From positions 5,162,371 through 5,226,370 of the forward strand of contig OY987239.1 of the NCBI GenBank assembly GCA_963920705.1: a DNA stretch of 64,000 bases, given 5' to 3'. A program made the position numbers and the translations under genes. Under the pieces are notes generated by a model. It was given only the letters and a program-made list of their open reading frames with translations. It was not told the DNA's origin and searched no databases. Within the stretch, counting starts at the first letter, position 1. The number at the start of each line of letters is the position of its first letter. The DNA comes from Odiellus spinosus. Its lineage: Eukaryota; Arthropoda; Arachnida; Opiliones; Phalangiidae. Shown piece after piece: positions 35,954-47,862 of the stretch.

Positions 35954-37790
35954 ACTTCAAAATTGCAGTCCCCTCCCCGCCCAGGATTCGATCCTGAGTT
36001 TAAGAGTATTTGAAAGCAACGACTCTAACCGCTCGGCCACGGCACTATATAGCGAGCAGTTATAGTAAATCAAAACTAGGAATTTTGAAATTTATAAAAA
36101 TTGTATAATAATTAAACTAGGAATTAACCAACCCAGGATTCGATCCGGAGTTTAAGCGCATTTGAAAGCAACGACTTTAACCGTTCGGCCACGGCACTAT
36201 ACTATACAGAGAAGATTTTTAAATCTATAAAATTAGTATAATAATGAAACTAGGAATTATGAAAGTAGTATAAGTATAATTTATAAAATTAGTATACATT
36301 ATGGAATTAGTAAATATTGGTAAAAGCATAATTTATGAAATTGATAAAAGTATATTTTATGAAATTGATAAAAGAATAATTTATGAAATTGGTAAAAGTA
36401 TATTTTATGAAATTGATAAAAGAATAATTTATGAAATTGGTAAAAGTATATTTTATGAAATTGGTAAAAGTATAATTTATGAAATTTGTCAAAATATTAT
36501 TTATAAAATTAAGAAAAAAAATATAATTTTGAAACTAGTAGAATAATGACACTAGGACAAAAATAATTTTTCAGCTTAAAATGACACAAAATAATTTAGT
36601 AATTATCACAAAAAATATATATTTATATATATATAAAGAAATTTTCTAGGAATCGAACCCGGTTCTTGTCAAACACCGGGCTAGTGCGGTGACAACTTGG
36701 CAACTTGTCCATCGAGTGAATAAGCTTAATTAATATTCAAGTTTCATTTGTCTTTTTAAAATACAAATAAAAGTTGCGTGTTTAAACCACAAATAACGCG
36801 GAGAGCGGAAAGAAAGTTAAAATACTAATTAATCAATTACACGCGACCACTTATTCCTTCTCCAATTAGAGTGTAATAGAAAGTAAGGTGTCTGAATGGG
36901 TGTAATTGTAAGCGTAGCCGACCTTTATTAATAGATTAGTATAAAAATGACAGAAGGGGGGAAATAACAGTAGGGGGAAAATGACAGTATGGGGAGAAAT
37001 GTCAATTGGTGGGGTAATTTTTTTTGGCCCCTACCACCCCCGATCCAGGATTCGATCCTGAACTCGAGGCATTTCGATGGTAACGACTCTAACCGCTCGG
37101 CCACATACTCGTTAGTTAGGATAACGAAATATTAGTATACTTTATGAAATATTAGTATAATGTATGAAATTGATAAAAGTATAATTTATGAAATTGATAA
37201 AAGTATAATTTACGCAATTGGTAAAAGTATAATTTATGAAATTGGTAAAAGTATTATTTATGAAATTGGTAAAAGTATAATTTTTGAAATTTGATAAAAG
37301 AATAATTTATGTTATTGATAAAAGTATAATTTACGGAATTGGTAAAAGTATAATTTACGGAATTGGTAAAAGTATAATTTAAACAGCCCAGGATTCGATC
37401 CTGAGTTTAAGTGTATTTGAAAGCAACGACTCTAACCGCTCGGCCACGGCACTATATAGCGAACAGTTATAGTAAATCAAAACTAGAAATTTTGAAATTT
37501 ATAAAAATTGTATAATAATGAAACTAGGAATTATGAAAGTACTATAAGTATAATATATAAAATTAGTATACATTATGGAATTAGTAAAAGCATATTTTAT
37601 GAATTTAGTAGAATAATGACACTAGGAAAAAATAATTATATAAATTTTAAATATGTACTTAAAGTAATGGAATTAGTATACTTTATGAAATTAGTAAAAG
37701 TATAATTTATGAAATTGGTAAAAGTGTAAGCCCCTTTGATTCTGCCAGTTTCTCAGCTTCTGCAGTAGACGCTTCTTTGTGACGTTCAAC
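35954..37790. repeat. tRNA-like sequences and A/T minisatellite, block 2
   Basis: Four minus-strand tRNA-Ser/Leu-like sequences (35980-36044, 36131-36196, 37043-37106, 37385-37451) alternate with 24-bp-type A/T minisatellite (about 36300-36520 and 37130-37380). A second type of tRNA-like sequence lies at 36643-36714 and G-rich DNA at 36950-37040. Each tRNA-like unit carries the T-arm palindrome AGGATTCGATCCTG or a variant. Confidence 0.65.
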
Positions 37791-37796
37791 TGCGAA

Positions 37797-38604
37797 ATTG
37801 TTTAATAATCCCTGGAAATAGCCCATCTCTCCAACTAGGAAATCCCAAGCTCGGGCTAACCCGGCACTCTTGTAATATTTTAGGTAAGGTTAGGTTAGTT
37901 AATACCTCGAATTAACCCATCCTTCGAACTAGTTAATCCCTGGGGCTAAGATTTATGAAATGTGATAGAATTAACCGCAAAATATCATGGGCGTCGAGAG
38001 AAGCCTAGTGTTTCGTACCATAAAGACATTTTATATATTGGATCTGCCACGAATTACATATACTCAAAAATAACGTAGTAGAGGCTCAAAATAATATAAA
38101 AATGTTGAAATTTTCAATAATCCTGAAGCACTATTAAGAAAAAAATGTCTCCGTCATTAAATAGGAATATAAACGCTTCATTATTCTAAAATGTGAATTT
38201 TGTGTCGGAAGTAAATAGCGCAAAATAGCAGGGTCAATTTGAATATCAAAAGACCGCTAATTTGGCCCGAATTTAGTGTGCCTGAAATTTCATGACGGCC
38301 CATGTTGGCCATCGTTGTCCATCAGTGTGGAATTGACCCTTTGGTTAGTTAATCCCTCGAATTTACCCATCCCTCGAAATAACCCATCCCTCTTTTACTA
38401 GTTTAGGTAAGGTTAGGTTAGTTTATCTCGGTCTTTCCAGATTTGTACCAAGCTCTTAACTACGTAGGATTGAAACCTTAATTAAACGCTATAACTTATA
38501 TTTGTCATTAGTAATAATTAAGGTTGAAACAATGTATAATGCTAACTAGAGAAATCATGTGGTTATAGGATATATTTTCTGAAAAAATGAGAGAAATTAT
38601 ACAA
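37797..38604 (+). repeat. composite repeat copy 2: satellite fragments and linker
   Basis: Satellite modules lie at 37797-37945 and 38340-38430, and the linker at 38425-38604 matches 14341-14530. Between them, 37946-38339 shows no recognised feature. The palindrome start (AAATTATACAA) at 38593 is cut by element D. Confidence 0.65.
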
Positions 38605-39805
38605 CAAGTTGGGAAACCAAAATTTAACCTCCCCGACCCCGACGTTAACCTAACCTAACCTAACCTAACCTTACCTAAAATAAAAGATGAAAAGAAATGT
38701 AGAGTAGTGGAAGAGTAGAAGAAACAGCGTGCATTTCAATCACCTATTTCCCATCTAGGTTACGGAGTATAAGTATTTTCCCTTAACCCTTAATTATATG
38801 CGGCAGGAGGTAGACTTATTAATATACACACCAAATGAAATGTCCTGCGTTACTCATAATTATATGCGGCAGGGAATAGATTTCTTAATAGACACACCAA
38901 ATGAAATGTCCTGCGTTACCCATAATTATATGCGGCAGGGCATAGATTTCTTAATAGACACACCAAATGAAATGTTTATTTTATAAGTAAAAATGTAAAA
39001 TACAAGTTCTTGTAATATAAATTAACACTTGAGTATAGGCTGTACTGTGTGATTATCTTTGATAATCCACTGATTTGATAAGACGAAGAATTTAGTCTGG
39101 GATGCCAAGGAAGACAAGGAATGAAAACGACGAAGATATGGTAGCAAGTTCCTCTTGGACAAACCAAGGAATATTGTAGACTGAATGTTCCATTTACAAC
39201 CCATTGTCGGTAGATGATTGGTAATTACTTCCGGTACAATTTCGTCTGAAATTCTTGATTTGACGTGCTAATAGAGGACCATTACTGATATTATCATCAT
39301 ACAAGTGATCCCAGTCAATGGAAGAATGCAAGGATTGAGCTGGTTGAGAGGTTATTTTCCAAACCGGTTACAAGACGTTAGCTTCCACTCCTATGATAAA
39401 AAAATATCTTAAAAGACTGAAAGTAGACTAATTTCCATACCGTTAGAATAGCTCCTTTTATGTTTACAATTACGAGGCCGTATGAAGAACTGCCGAGCTT
39501 TTACTGACTGTAGGTATCTCATATGTCGAGTCCGAAAACACTAACTTCTTGCACATTTCAATTCTTCGTAGCCGGGCCGTCTCTTTCTTGTGATAAATGA
39601 AAGCCGTGTCGCTGCTTTGTTGACTTCAAATGGTGATAACATTCTATGCTGGTTGATTATCTCCCTTAAGTCATTATAGCTCTCTTTTGTCTGGTCTGGC
39701 CTCGTCTCCTCTCGTCTCGAAGATCACTGTACACGGCTTATTTCGATTATGAAAAAAATAGGAAATGTTTCTTGGTTTTATAGTGGAGAAAACTGAAGCC
39801 TATTT

Positions 39806-42632
39806 TTACCTCCCCGACTGAACTTTAGTTCAGGGGGAGGTTTTACACTGATCGTGTCTGTGTGTGTGTGTGTCTGTGTGTGTGTCTGTGTGTGTGTGTG
39901 TGTGTGTCACTTCCTGTGTAAGCGGATATCCTGTGTAACCGGAAATCACGTGACCTAGCTCGTGGAGCCAAAAGTCTAGAGACATTATCATACCAGGTTA
40001 TCGTTCAATTCCGTTTAACGGGAATTACCTCCTTTAAGCGTGGCTGCCACAATGAGTTTCAGGTGTCGTGCAATTATATACAACAGGACGTCTCCAATTG
40101 TATATTATCGCATGCCACCATCCACTTTACGGTCAAACCTCGATGCTGGACAGTTGAAGGCGATTATACGCAATGGGACGTCTCCCACTGTTATAATCAC
40201 CTCCGACCATCCTCACACCAAGGTCCAACCTCTAGTGTCCGATCTCAGCGGGCCATATTAGCGAGGCGTCCCTCGCTAATATAGTCCACATCAACCTTCC
40301 ACTCCAGTCATCTCCTCCCTCTACGGGTCTTTGTGGTGCAGTTACCGAATGCCTAGGGTTACGATAAACGTCTAGACGTTGAGAAGGGGGGGTTTTCCCC
40401 AACTCTTCTCGGTTACCCGCTCGGTGAATAAAGGTTATCGAAAGCTATATATACCCCTTTTCCATGCCCTAACTATTTTGGCCTTATGCCGCGATATCTT
40501 TTAGTGAATTGAAGCGTATAATTCATTTAAATTTTAATTTAATATAATAATATTGTTAAACTGAATCTAATTAATAAAGAAGCTGAAAAATCAATTAAAA
40601 ATTCGAGATAGTTTAGAAGATATTTAAGAAATTTCCCAAAAATTTAATGAAATGTGACCGTTTAATACCAGCTTGAGTTGGCAACACGCGCTTAGCTGTT
40701 TTCCATATATCATTTAGTCCAAAAAGCAAAGGTATAACGGGCAGTATAGGCTTAGTCTTGCTGCAAACTTGGGGTGGATTGAAGAATCTAAATAAAAGTG
40801 CGTTTACACCGTCCACTGAATTCGAATTAATACAGACAAAGGTACTTTGACAAAATTTGATAAGACTTCTTTCGGTACGAGAGTTTCTCTAGTTAAACAC
40901 AGATTTAAATAATGAAATATTGATAAATTATATGAAGTAATAGAGAGTAAGGTGCCTGAATTGGTTACAAAAGGGTGAAATCATAAGCTTAGCCTATTTT
41001 TATTAATTGCTTCAAAATGATAAACAAAAATTTTATTTCTTAAACAGTAGAATGATAAGGAATATCCATTGAATTCGAGCTAATAGAGAGAAAGTATAGT
41101 TTATTGTTTACGAGTGCTTCTCTTAGTTAAACAAAGATTTAATGAAATGTGACCGTTTAATACCAGCTTGAGTTGGCAACACGCGCTAAGCTGTTTTCCA
41201 TATATCATTTAGTCCAAAAAGCAAAGGTATAACGGGCAGTATAGGCTAAGGCTTGCTGCAAACTTGGGGTGGATTGAAGAATCTAAATAAAGGTACGTTT
41301 ACACGGGCATCCAAGATAGAAACGACATAAGATTTAAAGCTGAGGCGGATTGATACAAAATGTTAAACCTCTTAAGAAAAATTATAGTCGTGAAAACTCC
41401 CCTTGGACAGAAGTACAGTAGGTTTCCCGTGTTTAAAAAAACATCAGTTTTGAATAAAAAATGGTTATCTGATGCTGGAAAAAAATAGGCTTCAGATTTC
41501 TCCACTATAAAACCAAGAAACATTTCCGATTATTTTCATAATCAAAAGAAGCCGTGTAGAGTGAGACCAGACAAAAGAGAGCTATAGTGACTTAAGTGAG
41601 AAAATCAACCAGCGCAGAATGTCATCACCATTTGAAGTCAACAGAGCAGCGACACGGCTTTCATTTATCACCAGAAAGAGACGGCCTGGCTACGAAGAAT
41701 TGAAACACGCAAGCAGTGAGTGTTTTCGGACTCGACATATGAGATTCTTACAGTCAGTAAAAGCTCAACAGTTCTTCATACGGCCTCGTTATTCTAAACA
41801 TAAAAGGAGCTATTCAAGTATAAATATTAACGGTATGGAAATTAGTCTATTTCAGTATTCAAGATATTTTTTTTATCATAGGAGTGGAAGCTAACATCTT
41901 GTCAGCCGGTTTGGAAAATAACCTCTCGACCAGCTCAATCCTTTGATTCTTCCAATGACTGGGATCACTTGCATGATGAAAATATCAGTAATGGTCCTCT
42001 ATTAGCACGTCAAAACAAGAATTTTAGACGAAAACTGTACCGGAAGTAATTGCCGATCATCTACCGAAAATGGGTTGTAAATGGAACATTCAGTCTACAA
42101 TATTTCTTGGTTTGTCTAAGAGGAACTTGCTACAAAATCTTCGTCGTTTTAATTCCTTGTCTTCATTGCCATCCCAGACTAAATCCTTCGTCTTTATCAA
42201 ATCAGTGGATTATCTCAAAGATAATCACACAGTACAGCCTATGCTCTAATGATAATTTATATTAAAAGAACATGTATTTTACATATTTATTTAGAAAATA
42301 AATTTAATTTGGTGTGTCAATTATGAACTCTACGCCATGCCGCATATAATTATGGGTAACGCAGGACATTTCATTTGGTGTGTATATTAGAGTCTACGCC
42401 CTGCCGCATATAATTATGGGTAACGCATGACATTCTTTTGCATTCTCTGTATCCTTGAGGTTAAGGGAAAATACTTATACTCCGTAAAATAGAGAATAAT
42501 GATTGAAATGCACGCTGTTTCCTCTACTCATCCAATACCCTACATTTCTTTTCATCTTTTATTTTAGGTAGGGTTAGGTTAGATTACCTTAACGTCGGGG
42601 TCGGGGAGGTTATATTTTGGTTTCCCAACTTG
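39806..42632 (-). mobile_element. rolling-circle-like element, copy E (inverted, inside D)
   Basis: Read on the minus strand it starts CAAGTTGGGAAACC at 42632 and ends TAA at 39806. Over 2.8 kb it looks almost identical to copy C. The 34-bp length difference is mostly a longer TG/TC microsatellite (39855-39908), and I noticed only a few base changes. That makes C and E the youngest pair of the family here and a potential inverted-recombination substrate. Confidence 0.72.
41619..41894 (+). pseudogene. captured-gene-like frame in element E
   Basis: The 91-codon frame (MSSPFEVNRAATRL...) is the same as on the minus strand of copy C, with the same intron-like segment (41835-41881) and following coding-like stretch to about 42050. 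Function not recognised. The frame has no stop in C or E but has one in D. Confidence 0.35.
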
Positions 42633-43784
42633 TTTTTTTCCAGCATCAGATGTCCATTTTTTCTTCAAAATTGTTGTTTTTTAAACACGGGAAACCTACT
42701 GTACTTTTGTTCAAGGAGAGTTTTCACCACTATCATTTTTCTTAAGAGGTTTAACATTTTGTATCAATCCGCCTCAGCTTTAAATCTTATATCATTTCTA
42801 TCTTGGATGCCCGTGTAAACGTACCTTTATTTAGATTCTTCAATCCACCCCAAGTTTGCAGCAAGCCTTAGCATATACTGCCCGTTATACCTTTGCTTTT
42901 TGGACTAAATGATATATGGAAAACAGCTTAGCGCGTGTTGCCAACTCAAGCTGGTATTAAACGGTCAAATTTCACTAAATTCTTGGACAATTTCTTAAAT
43001 ATCTTCTAAACTATTTCCAATTTCAAATTTAATTTTCAGCTACATTTTTAATTAGATTAAGTGAAACAATTTGAATATTTTTAATTATACCTTAAATAAT
43101 TATTACGTTTAAATTTACTAAAAGATATCACGCCATAACGCCAAATGATACTACACTTCCAAAAAGGGTTATATAAGGGGTTCGACTAGCATTATACAGT
43201 AACCGATTGTGATAAAATCTTGTGAAGTTCTCACCTGATAAATGCTCAGACGTTTCTCGTAACCCTGGGTGCCACTGTCGGCCAATTTACCCTTGGGGGG
43301 CGATGTTTGGAGAGTGGAAGGTTGATGTGGACCATATTAGTGAGGGACGCCTCGCTAGTATGGCCCACTGAGATCGGACACTTGAGGTTGGACCTTGGTG
43401 TAGTGATGGTCGGAGGTGATTATAACAGTGGGAGACGTCCCATTGCGTATAATCGCCTTCAACTGTCCAGCATCGAGGTTTGACCGTAAAGTGGATGGTG
43501 GAAGGTGATAATATGCAATTGGAGACGTCCTGTTGCATATAATTGCACGACACTTGAAACTTAATGTGGCAGCCACGCTTAAAGGAGGTAATTCCCGTTA
43601 AATGGAATTGAACGATAAGCTGGTATGATTACGTCTCTAGACTTTTTGCTCCACGAGCTAGGTCACGTGATTTCCGCTTACACAGGATATCCGCTTACAC
43701 AGGAAGTGACACACACACACACACACAGACAGACACGACCAGTGTAAAACCTCCCCCTGAACTAAAGTTCAGTCGGGGAGGTAA

Positions 43785-43945
43785 AAAGATGTTGCTTCGT
43801 ACCCTTAAAAAGAGCTCTTTATCCAACTCGGTTTAAACCCGTCAAGGGTAACAAATTGTTAGAGAACAATTTAATATATTATAATAATATAACTATAATA
43901 ATAGTTAGTAGATTTAGTTTACTACTCCAAAGATTTTATTATTAT
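43785..43945 (+). repeat. palindrome remnant of composite copy 2
   Basis: Left-arm sequence (GTTGCTTCG ... GTTAGTAGATTTAG ... AAAGATTTTATTATTATT) continues from 38604 after element D. The loop and right arm are missing. Confidence 0.65.
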
Positions 43946-43967
43946 TAAAGGGAGATTGCAACGTAAC

Positions 43968-45095
43968 AACGAGTGAACACGGAACAATTCAATTTAAATA
44001 ATTTAATAAGCATGATTGTCTTCCATGAGAAAGTAAATCCTCTTCGTGTTCATTTTTATATAAAAGATTAAAGTAATGGGCCCAATTCCGCCAATCGGTA
44101 TAATTGTCACTACCCTTTAATGTGAAAACACTGTTTATGAAAATCTGTAATATTATTTAACTCGAATAAAATCCTTGAGTTTGCCCGTAATAAAATCATA
44201 TTTCTGTGGTAAATATTTCGTTTTCAAGCACGAATCCATTTTTTGAGGTTTATCTTATTATAAATTTTGCGTATGTTTGCCAAGGTCTTTCTTACACTTT
44301 CCGGTAAAAAGTTAAATTTGGACCCGCCTCTATTTTCCCGCAATGAACAATTAAACAAAAAAGCAAAAAGCTTAAAAATTAATCAAAATTAGCTTGAAGG
44401 AAGGTTATTAAAATATAAACGCGCAGTGTAAATACAGGCGCAAAATGGCTACAGGATCTAAGTTGGTCCTCCAGTTTCTGCATTTCTGCTTTTGGTTCTC
44501 ATGACTTCTCTTTGCCGCGTCTTACGTCAATGTTCTATAAACTGACGATGGCTTCTAGTTCCAGCCACGGTCGTAGCAAATGAATCGTTCGGCCAATTAA
44601 TCTTTAATTATATAGGGATATATCCAAAGTAGAAATGGGCTAGAGTTTTTGACTTTCAACTAAGTTTGACGAGCACACCTGGTCAATCTATGTTTCACCT
44701 TGACTGCTCAGTGGAAAATGTTTCTGATGAAATCAAAGAACGGAAGGATTGCGCTTAACGTACCATTTTTACATTACACCATATATAAAATGAAGTTAAA
44801 AATCTGTATGAAATGAGCGACGATTATGGTAAAACGTCTACTTTATTTCGAGAAAATCCTTTAATTACACCATAGCCTCCTCGATCACGCGCTTATAAAC
44901 CCCGGCAACATGAGTTTGAGAGAATAAATGGGAAATTAAAACTACACCAAAGGACAGCACGAAAAAGCACTAAAATGTAAAGGGAAAAGAAAGTCGACGG
45001 GAGAAACAAATTCTTGCCTAATATAAACTAAAATAAGTTATATAATTTGTATATTTTATGCACGCTAGTTCCAAAAACTCCCAATAAAATAAGAA
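43968..45095 (+). repeat. repeat unit R1, copy 2
   Basis: Collinear with 15990-17167, with small indels (for example loss of TAGCTGGTTTAAATGC). It is followed by AAAACTTCAAAATTG and tRNA-Ser-like DNA. Confidence 0.75.
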
Positions 45096-45355
45096 AACTT
45101 CAAAATTGTAGTACCTTCCCCGCCCAGGATTAGATCCTGAGGTTGAGCGTATTGGAAGGCAACGACTTTAACCGCTCGGCCACGGCCCAAGAACGTATAT
45201 AAACTTTATATAAATATTTATATACATCTACCTATCTAAATATATGTAGATAAATATATATTTAGATAGATACATATATATAAATATATATTTAGATAGA
45301 TACATATATATAAATATATATTTAGATAGATACATATATATAAATATATATTTAG

Positions 45356-45411
<56 letters not shown>

Positions 45412-46400
45412 CTCGGAATTTGCTGAAAGTAGTATAATACGGAAAGTTGGGAAAAATTAAACAACCCAGGATTCGATCCTCAGTTTAAGAGAATTTGAAT
45501 GCAACGACTTTAACCGCTCGGCCACGGCAGTATATAGCGAACAATTATAGTAAATCAAAACTAGAAATTTTGAAATTTATAAAAATTGTATAATAATTAA
45601 ACTAGGAAGTAACCAACCCAGGATTCGATCCGGAGTTTACGCGTATTTGAAAGCGTATGTTTCCACCACGGCATTATATAGCGAACAGTTATAGTAAATC
45701 ACAACTAGAAATTTTGAAATTCATAAAAATTGTATGATAATTAAACTAGGAATTAACCAACCCAGGATTCGATCCGGAGGTTACGCGTATTTGAAAGCAA
45801 CGACTTTAACCGTTCGGCCACGGCACTATACTATACAGAGAAGAGTAATAGTAAATCAAATCTAGGAATTTTTAAATCTATCAAATTAGTATAATAATAA
45901 AACTACGAACTATGAAAGTAGTATAAGTATAATTTATAAAATTAGTATACATTATGGAATTAGTAAAATTGGTAAAAGTATAATTTATGAAATTGATAAA
46001 AGTATATTTTATGAAATTGATAAAAGAATAATTTATGAAATTGGTAAAAGTATATTTTATGAAATTGATAAAATAATAATTTATGAAATTGGCAAAAGTA
46101 TAATTTATGAATATTGATGAGAGAAGTGTAATACGGAAAGTTGGGAAAATGAAACAGGCCAGGATTCGATCCTGAGTTTAAGTGTATGTGAAAGCAACGA
46201 CTCTAACCGCTCGCCCCCGGCACTATATAGCGAACAGTTATAGTAAATCAAAACTAGAAATTTTGAAATTTATTAGTAATTATCACAAAAAATATATATC
46301 TATAAATTTTCAAGGAATCGAACTCGGTTCTTTTCAAACACCGGGCTAGTGCGGTGACAACTTGGCAACTTGTCCATCCAATGACAGTGTAATAGAAAGT
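45096..46400. repeat. tRNA-like sequences, TA microsatellite and A/T minisatellite, block 3
   Basis: Minus-strand tRNA-Ser/Leu-like sequences lie at 45122-45187, 45464-45530, 45615-45673 (truncated), 45760-45826 and 46157-46222. A ~30-bp A/T repeat (TAGATACATATATATAAATA type) occupies 45240-45355 and (TA)n 45361-45407. The 24-bp-type minisatellite is at 45960-46115. A tRNA-like sequence of the second type lies at 46308-46378. Confidence 0.65.
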
Positions 46401-46404
46401 AAGG

Positions 46405-46570
46405 TGGAGGTTGTGGTCGGGGGGGGGGGGGGGTTAAGAATTTCCCCACCAGCCCCCTCCGTGGAGGGACCAAAAATTTCCCCACCTTCGGGGGGGTGGT
46501 GGTGGTGGTGGTGGTCCAAAAATTTCCACACCACCCCCCCTTCGGGGGGGTGGTGCGGAAATTTTTTCGT
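46405..46570. repeat. GC hairpins and G-run before the tRNA array
   Basis: A long G-run (about 46420-46433) is followed by two inverted repeats: CCCCCTCC with GGAGGG around 46455-46470, and CCACCCCCCC-TTCG-GGGGGGGTGG near 46530-46553, a stem capped by the stable tetraloop TTCG. A GGTGGTGGT tract lies between. These could fold or form G-quadruplexes; no gene is implied. Confidence 0.6.
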
Positions 46571-46618
46571 GGACAAATCTCAACATTTATCAACTCAGAT
46601 CCTTGACATCGACAATGT

Positions 46619-46691
46619 GCCCGGCTAGCTCAGTCGGTAGAGCACGACACTCTTAATCTCGGGGTCGTGGGTTCGAGCCCCTCGTTGGGCA
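46619..46691 (+). tRNA. trnK: tRNA-Lys(CTT), copy 1, damaged
   Basis: Lys body with loop CTCTTAA. A C-C mismatch sits in the anticodon stem (CGACA) and one in the T-stem (CCCTC). Confidence 0.55.
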
Positions 46692-46755
46692 ATGTTTGTT
46701 TTTTCGTGGACAAATCTCAACATTTATCAACTCAGATCCTTGACATCGACAATGT

Positions 46756-46828
46756 GCCCGGCTAGCTCAGTCGGTTGAGCACGAGACTCTTAATCTCGGG
46801 GTCGTGGGTTCGAACCCCACGTTAGGCG
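46756..46828 (+). tRNA. trnK: tRNA-Lys(CTT), copy 2
   Basis: Anticodon arm CGAGA-CTCTTAA-TCTCG is intact. One acceptor mismatch (GTTAGGC). A T-run follows. Confidence 0.65.
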
Positions 46829-46890
46829 ATATGTTTTTTCGTGGACAAATCTCAACATTTATCAACTCAGATCCTTGACATCGACAATGT

Positions 46891-46963
46891 GCCCGGCTAG
46901 CTCAGTCGGTAGGGCACGAGACTCTTTATCTCGGGGTCGTGGGTTCGAGCCCCACGTTGGGCG
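46891..46963 (+). tRNA. trnK: tRNA-Lys(CTT), copy 3
   Basis: Anticodon CTT, but the loop reads CTCTTTA (T at position 37). One D-stem change (AGGGC). Confidence 0.6.
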
Positions 46964-47027
46964 ATATTTGTTTTTTTGTGGACAAATCTCAAAATTTATC
47001 ATTTCAGATCCTTGCCATCGACAATGT

Positions 47028-47100
47028 TCCCGGCTAGCTCAGTCGGTAAAGCACGCGACTGTTAATCTCGGGGTCTTGGGTTCGAGCCCCACGTTGGGCG
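47028..47100 (+). tRNA. Lys-type tRNA with anticodon GTT, copy 4
   Basis: Loop CTGTTAA gives an Asn anticodon (GTT) on a Lys body. Position 1 is T instead of G, and the D- and anticodon stems each have one mismatch. Probably a decayed copy, but see findings. Confidence 0.5.
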
Positions 47101-47164
47101 TTTTATGTTTTTTCGTGGACAAATCTCAACATTTATCAACTCAGATCCTTGACATCGAGCATGT

Positions 47165-47237
47165 GCCCGGCTAGCTCAGTCGGTAGAGCACGAGACTCTT
47201 AATCTCGGGGTCGTGGGTTCGTGCCCCACGTTGGGCG
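47165..47237 (+). tRNA. trnK: tRNA-Lys(CTT), copy 5
   Basis: All stems pair. The conserved A58 of the T-loop is T (TTCGTGC), which also weakens the B box. Confidence 0.6.
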
Positions 47238-47301
47238 ATATCTTTTTTTGCGTGGACAAATCTCAACGTTTATCAACTCAGATCCTTCCCGTCGACAATG
47301 T

Positions 47302-47374
47302 GCCCGGCTAGCTCAGTCGGTAAAGCACGAGGCTCTTAATCTCGGGTTCGTGGGTTCGAGCCCCACGTTGGGCG
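47302..47374 (+). tRNA. trnK: tRNA-Lys(CTT), copy 6
   Basis: One D-stem mismatch (TAAAGC) and a G-T wobble in the anticodon stem. The following spacer lacks a nearby T-run (GATGGTTGTTATTTC). Confidence 0.65.
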
Positions 47375-47438
47375 ATGGTTGTTATTTCGTGGACAAATCT
47401 CAACGTTTTTCAACTCAGATCCTTGCCATCGACATCGT

Positions 47439-47524
47439 GCCCGGGTAGCTCAGTCGGTAGAGCACGAGAATCTTAATCTCGGGGTCGAATCTCGGGGTCG
47501 TAGGTTCGAGCCCCACGTTGGGCG
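47439..47524 (+). pseudogene. tRNA-Lys-type copy 7 with 13-bp internal duplication
   Basis: AATCTCGGGGTCG is repeated after the anticodon arm, giving 86 nt and an enlarged variable region. A T-stem base is changed (GTAGG). Confidence 0.6.
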
Positions 47525-47588
47525 ATGTTTGTTATTTCGTGGATAAATCTCAACATTTCTCAACTTAGATCCTTGCTATCGAAAATGT

Positions 47589-47661
47589 GCCCAGCTAGCT
47601 CAGTCGGTAGAGCACGAGACTCTTAACCTCGAGGTCGTGGGTTCGAGCCCCACGTTGGGCG
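47589..47661 (+). tRNA. trnK: tRNA-Lys(CTT), copy 8
   Basis: Acceptor GCCCAGC pairs with GTTGGGC using one more A-T pair. One mismatch closes the anticodon loop (CCTCG). A long T-run follows. Confidence 0.6.
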
Positions 47662-47725
47662 ATATTTTTTTTTTCGTGGACAAATCTCAATATTTATCAT
47701 TTCAGATCCTTGCCATCGACAATGT

Positions 47726-47798
47726 TCCCGGCTAGCTCAGTCGGTAAAGCACGCGACTATTAATCTCGGGGTCTTGGGTTCGAGCCCCACGTTGGGCG
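47726..47798 (+). tRNA. Lys-type tRNA with anticodon ATT, copy 9
   Basis: Sister of copy 4 with loop CTATTAA (anticodon ATT). It has the same T at position 1 and the same CTTGGG T-stem change. Confidence 0.45.
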
Positions 47799-47862
47799 TT
47801 TTATGTTATTTCGTGCACAATTCTCAACATTTCTAAACTCAGATCCTTACCATCGAAAATAT

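Larger units (their letters stand above)
38605..43784 (+). mobile_element. rolling-circle-like element, copy D (split by copy E)
   Basis: It starts CAAGTTGGG in the A-run of the palindrome end (AAATTATACAA) and ends at the hairpin plus TAA. The palindrome resumes with GTTGCTTCGTACCC, a third no-duplication insertion. The internal sequence is the C subtype, but older: three ~66-bp tandem units (38786-38985), a damaged captured-fragment frame near 39445-39650, and more base changes. E lies inside at 39806-42632 in a T-run, and D resumes at 42633 with CCAGCATCAGATG, as in C near 26738. Confidence 0.7.

Noticed and set aside
46300-46628. Open frames over the GC hairpins before the tRNA array
   Set aside because: Homopolymer and trinucleotide translation (GGWWWWWW type) with overlapping frames on both strands.
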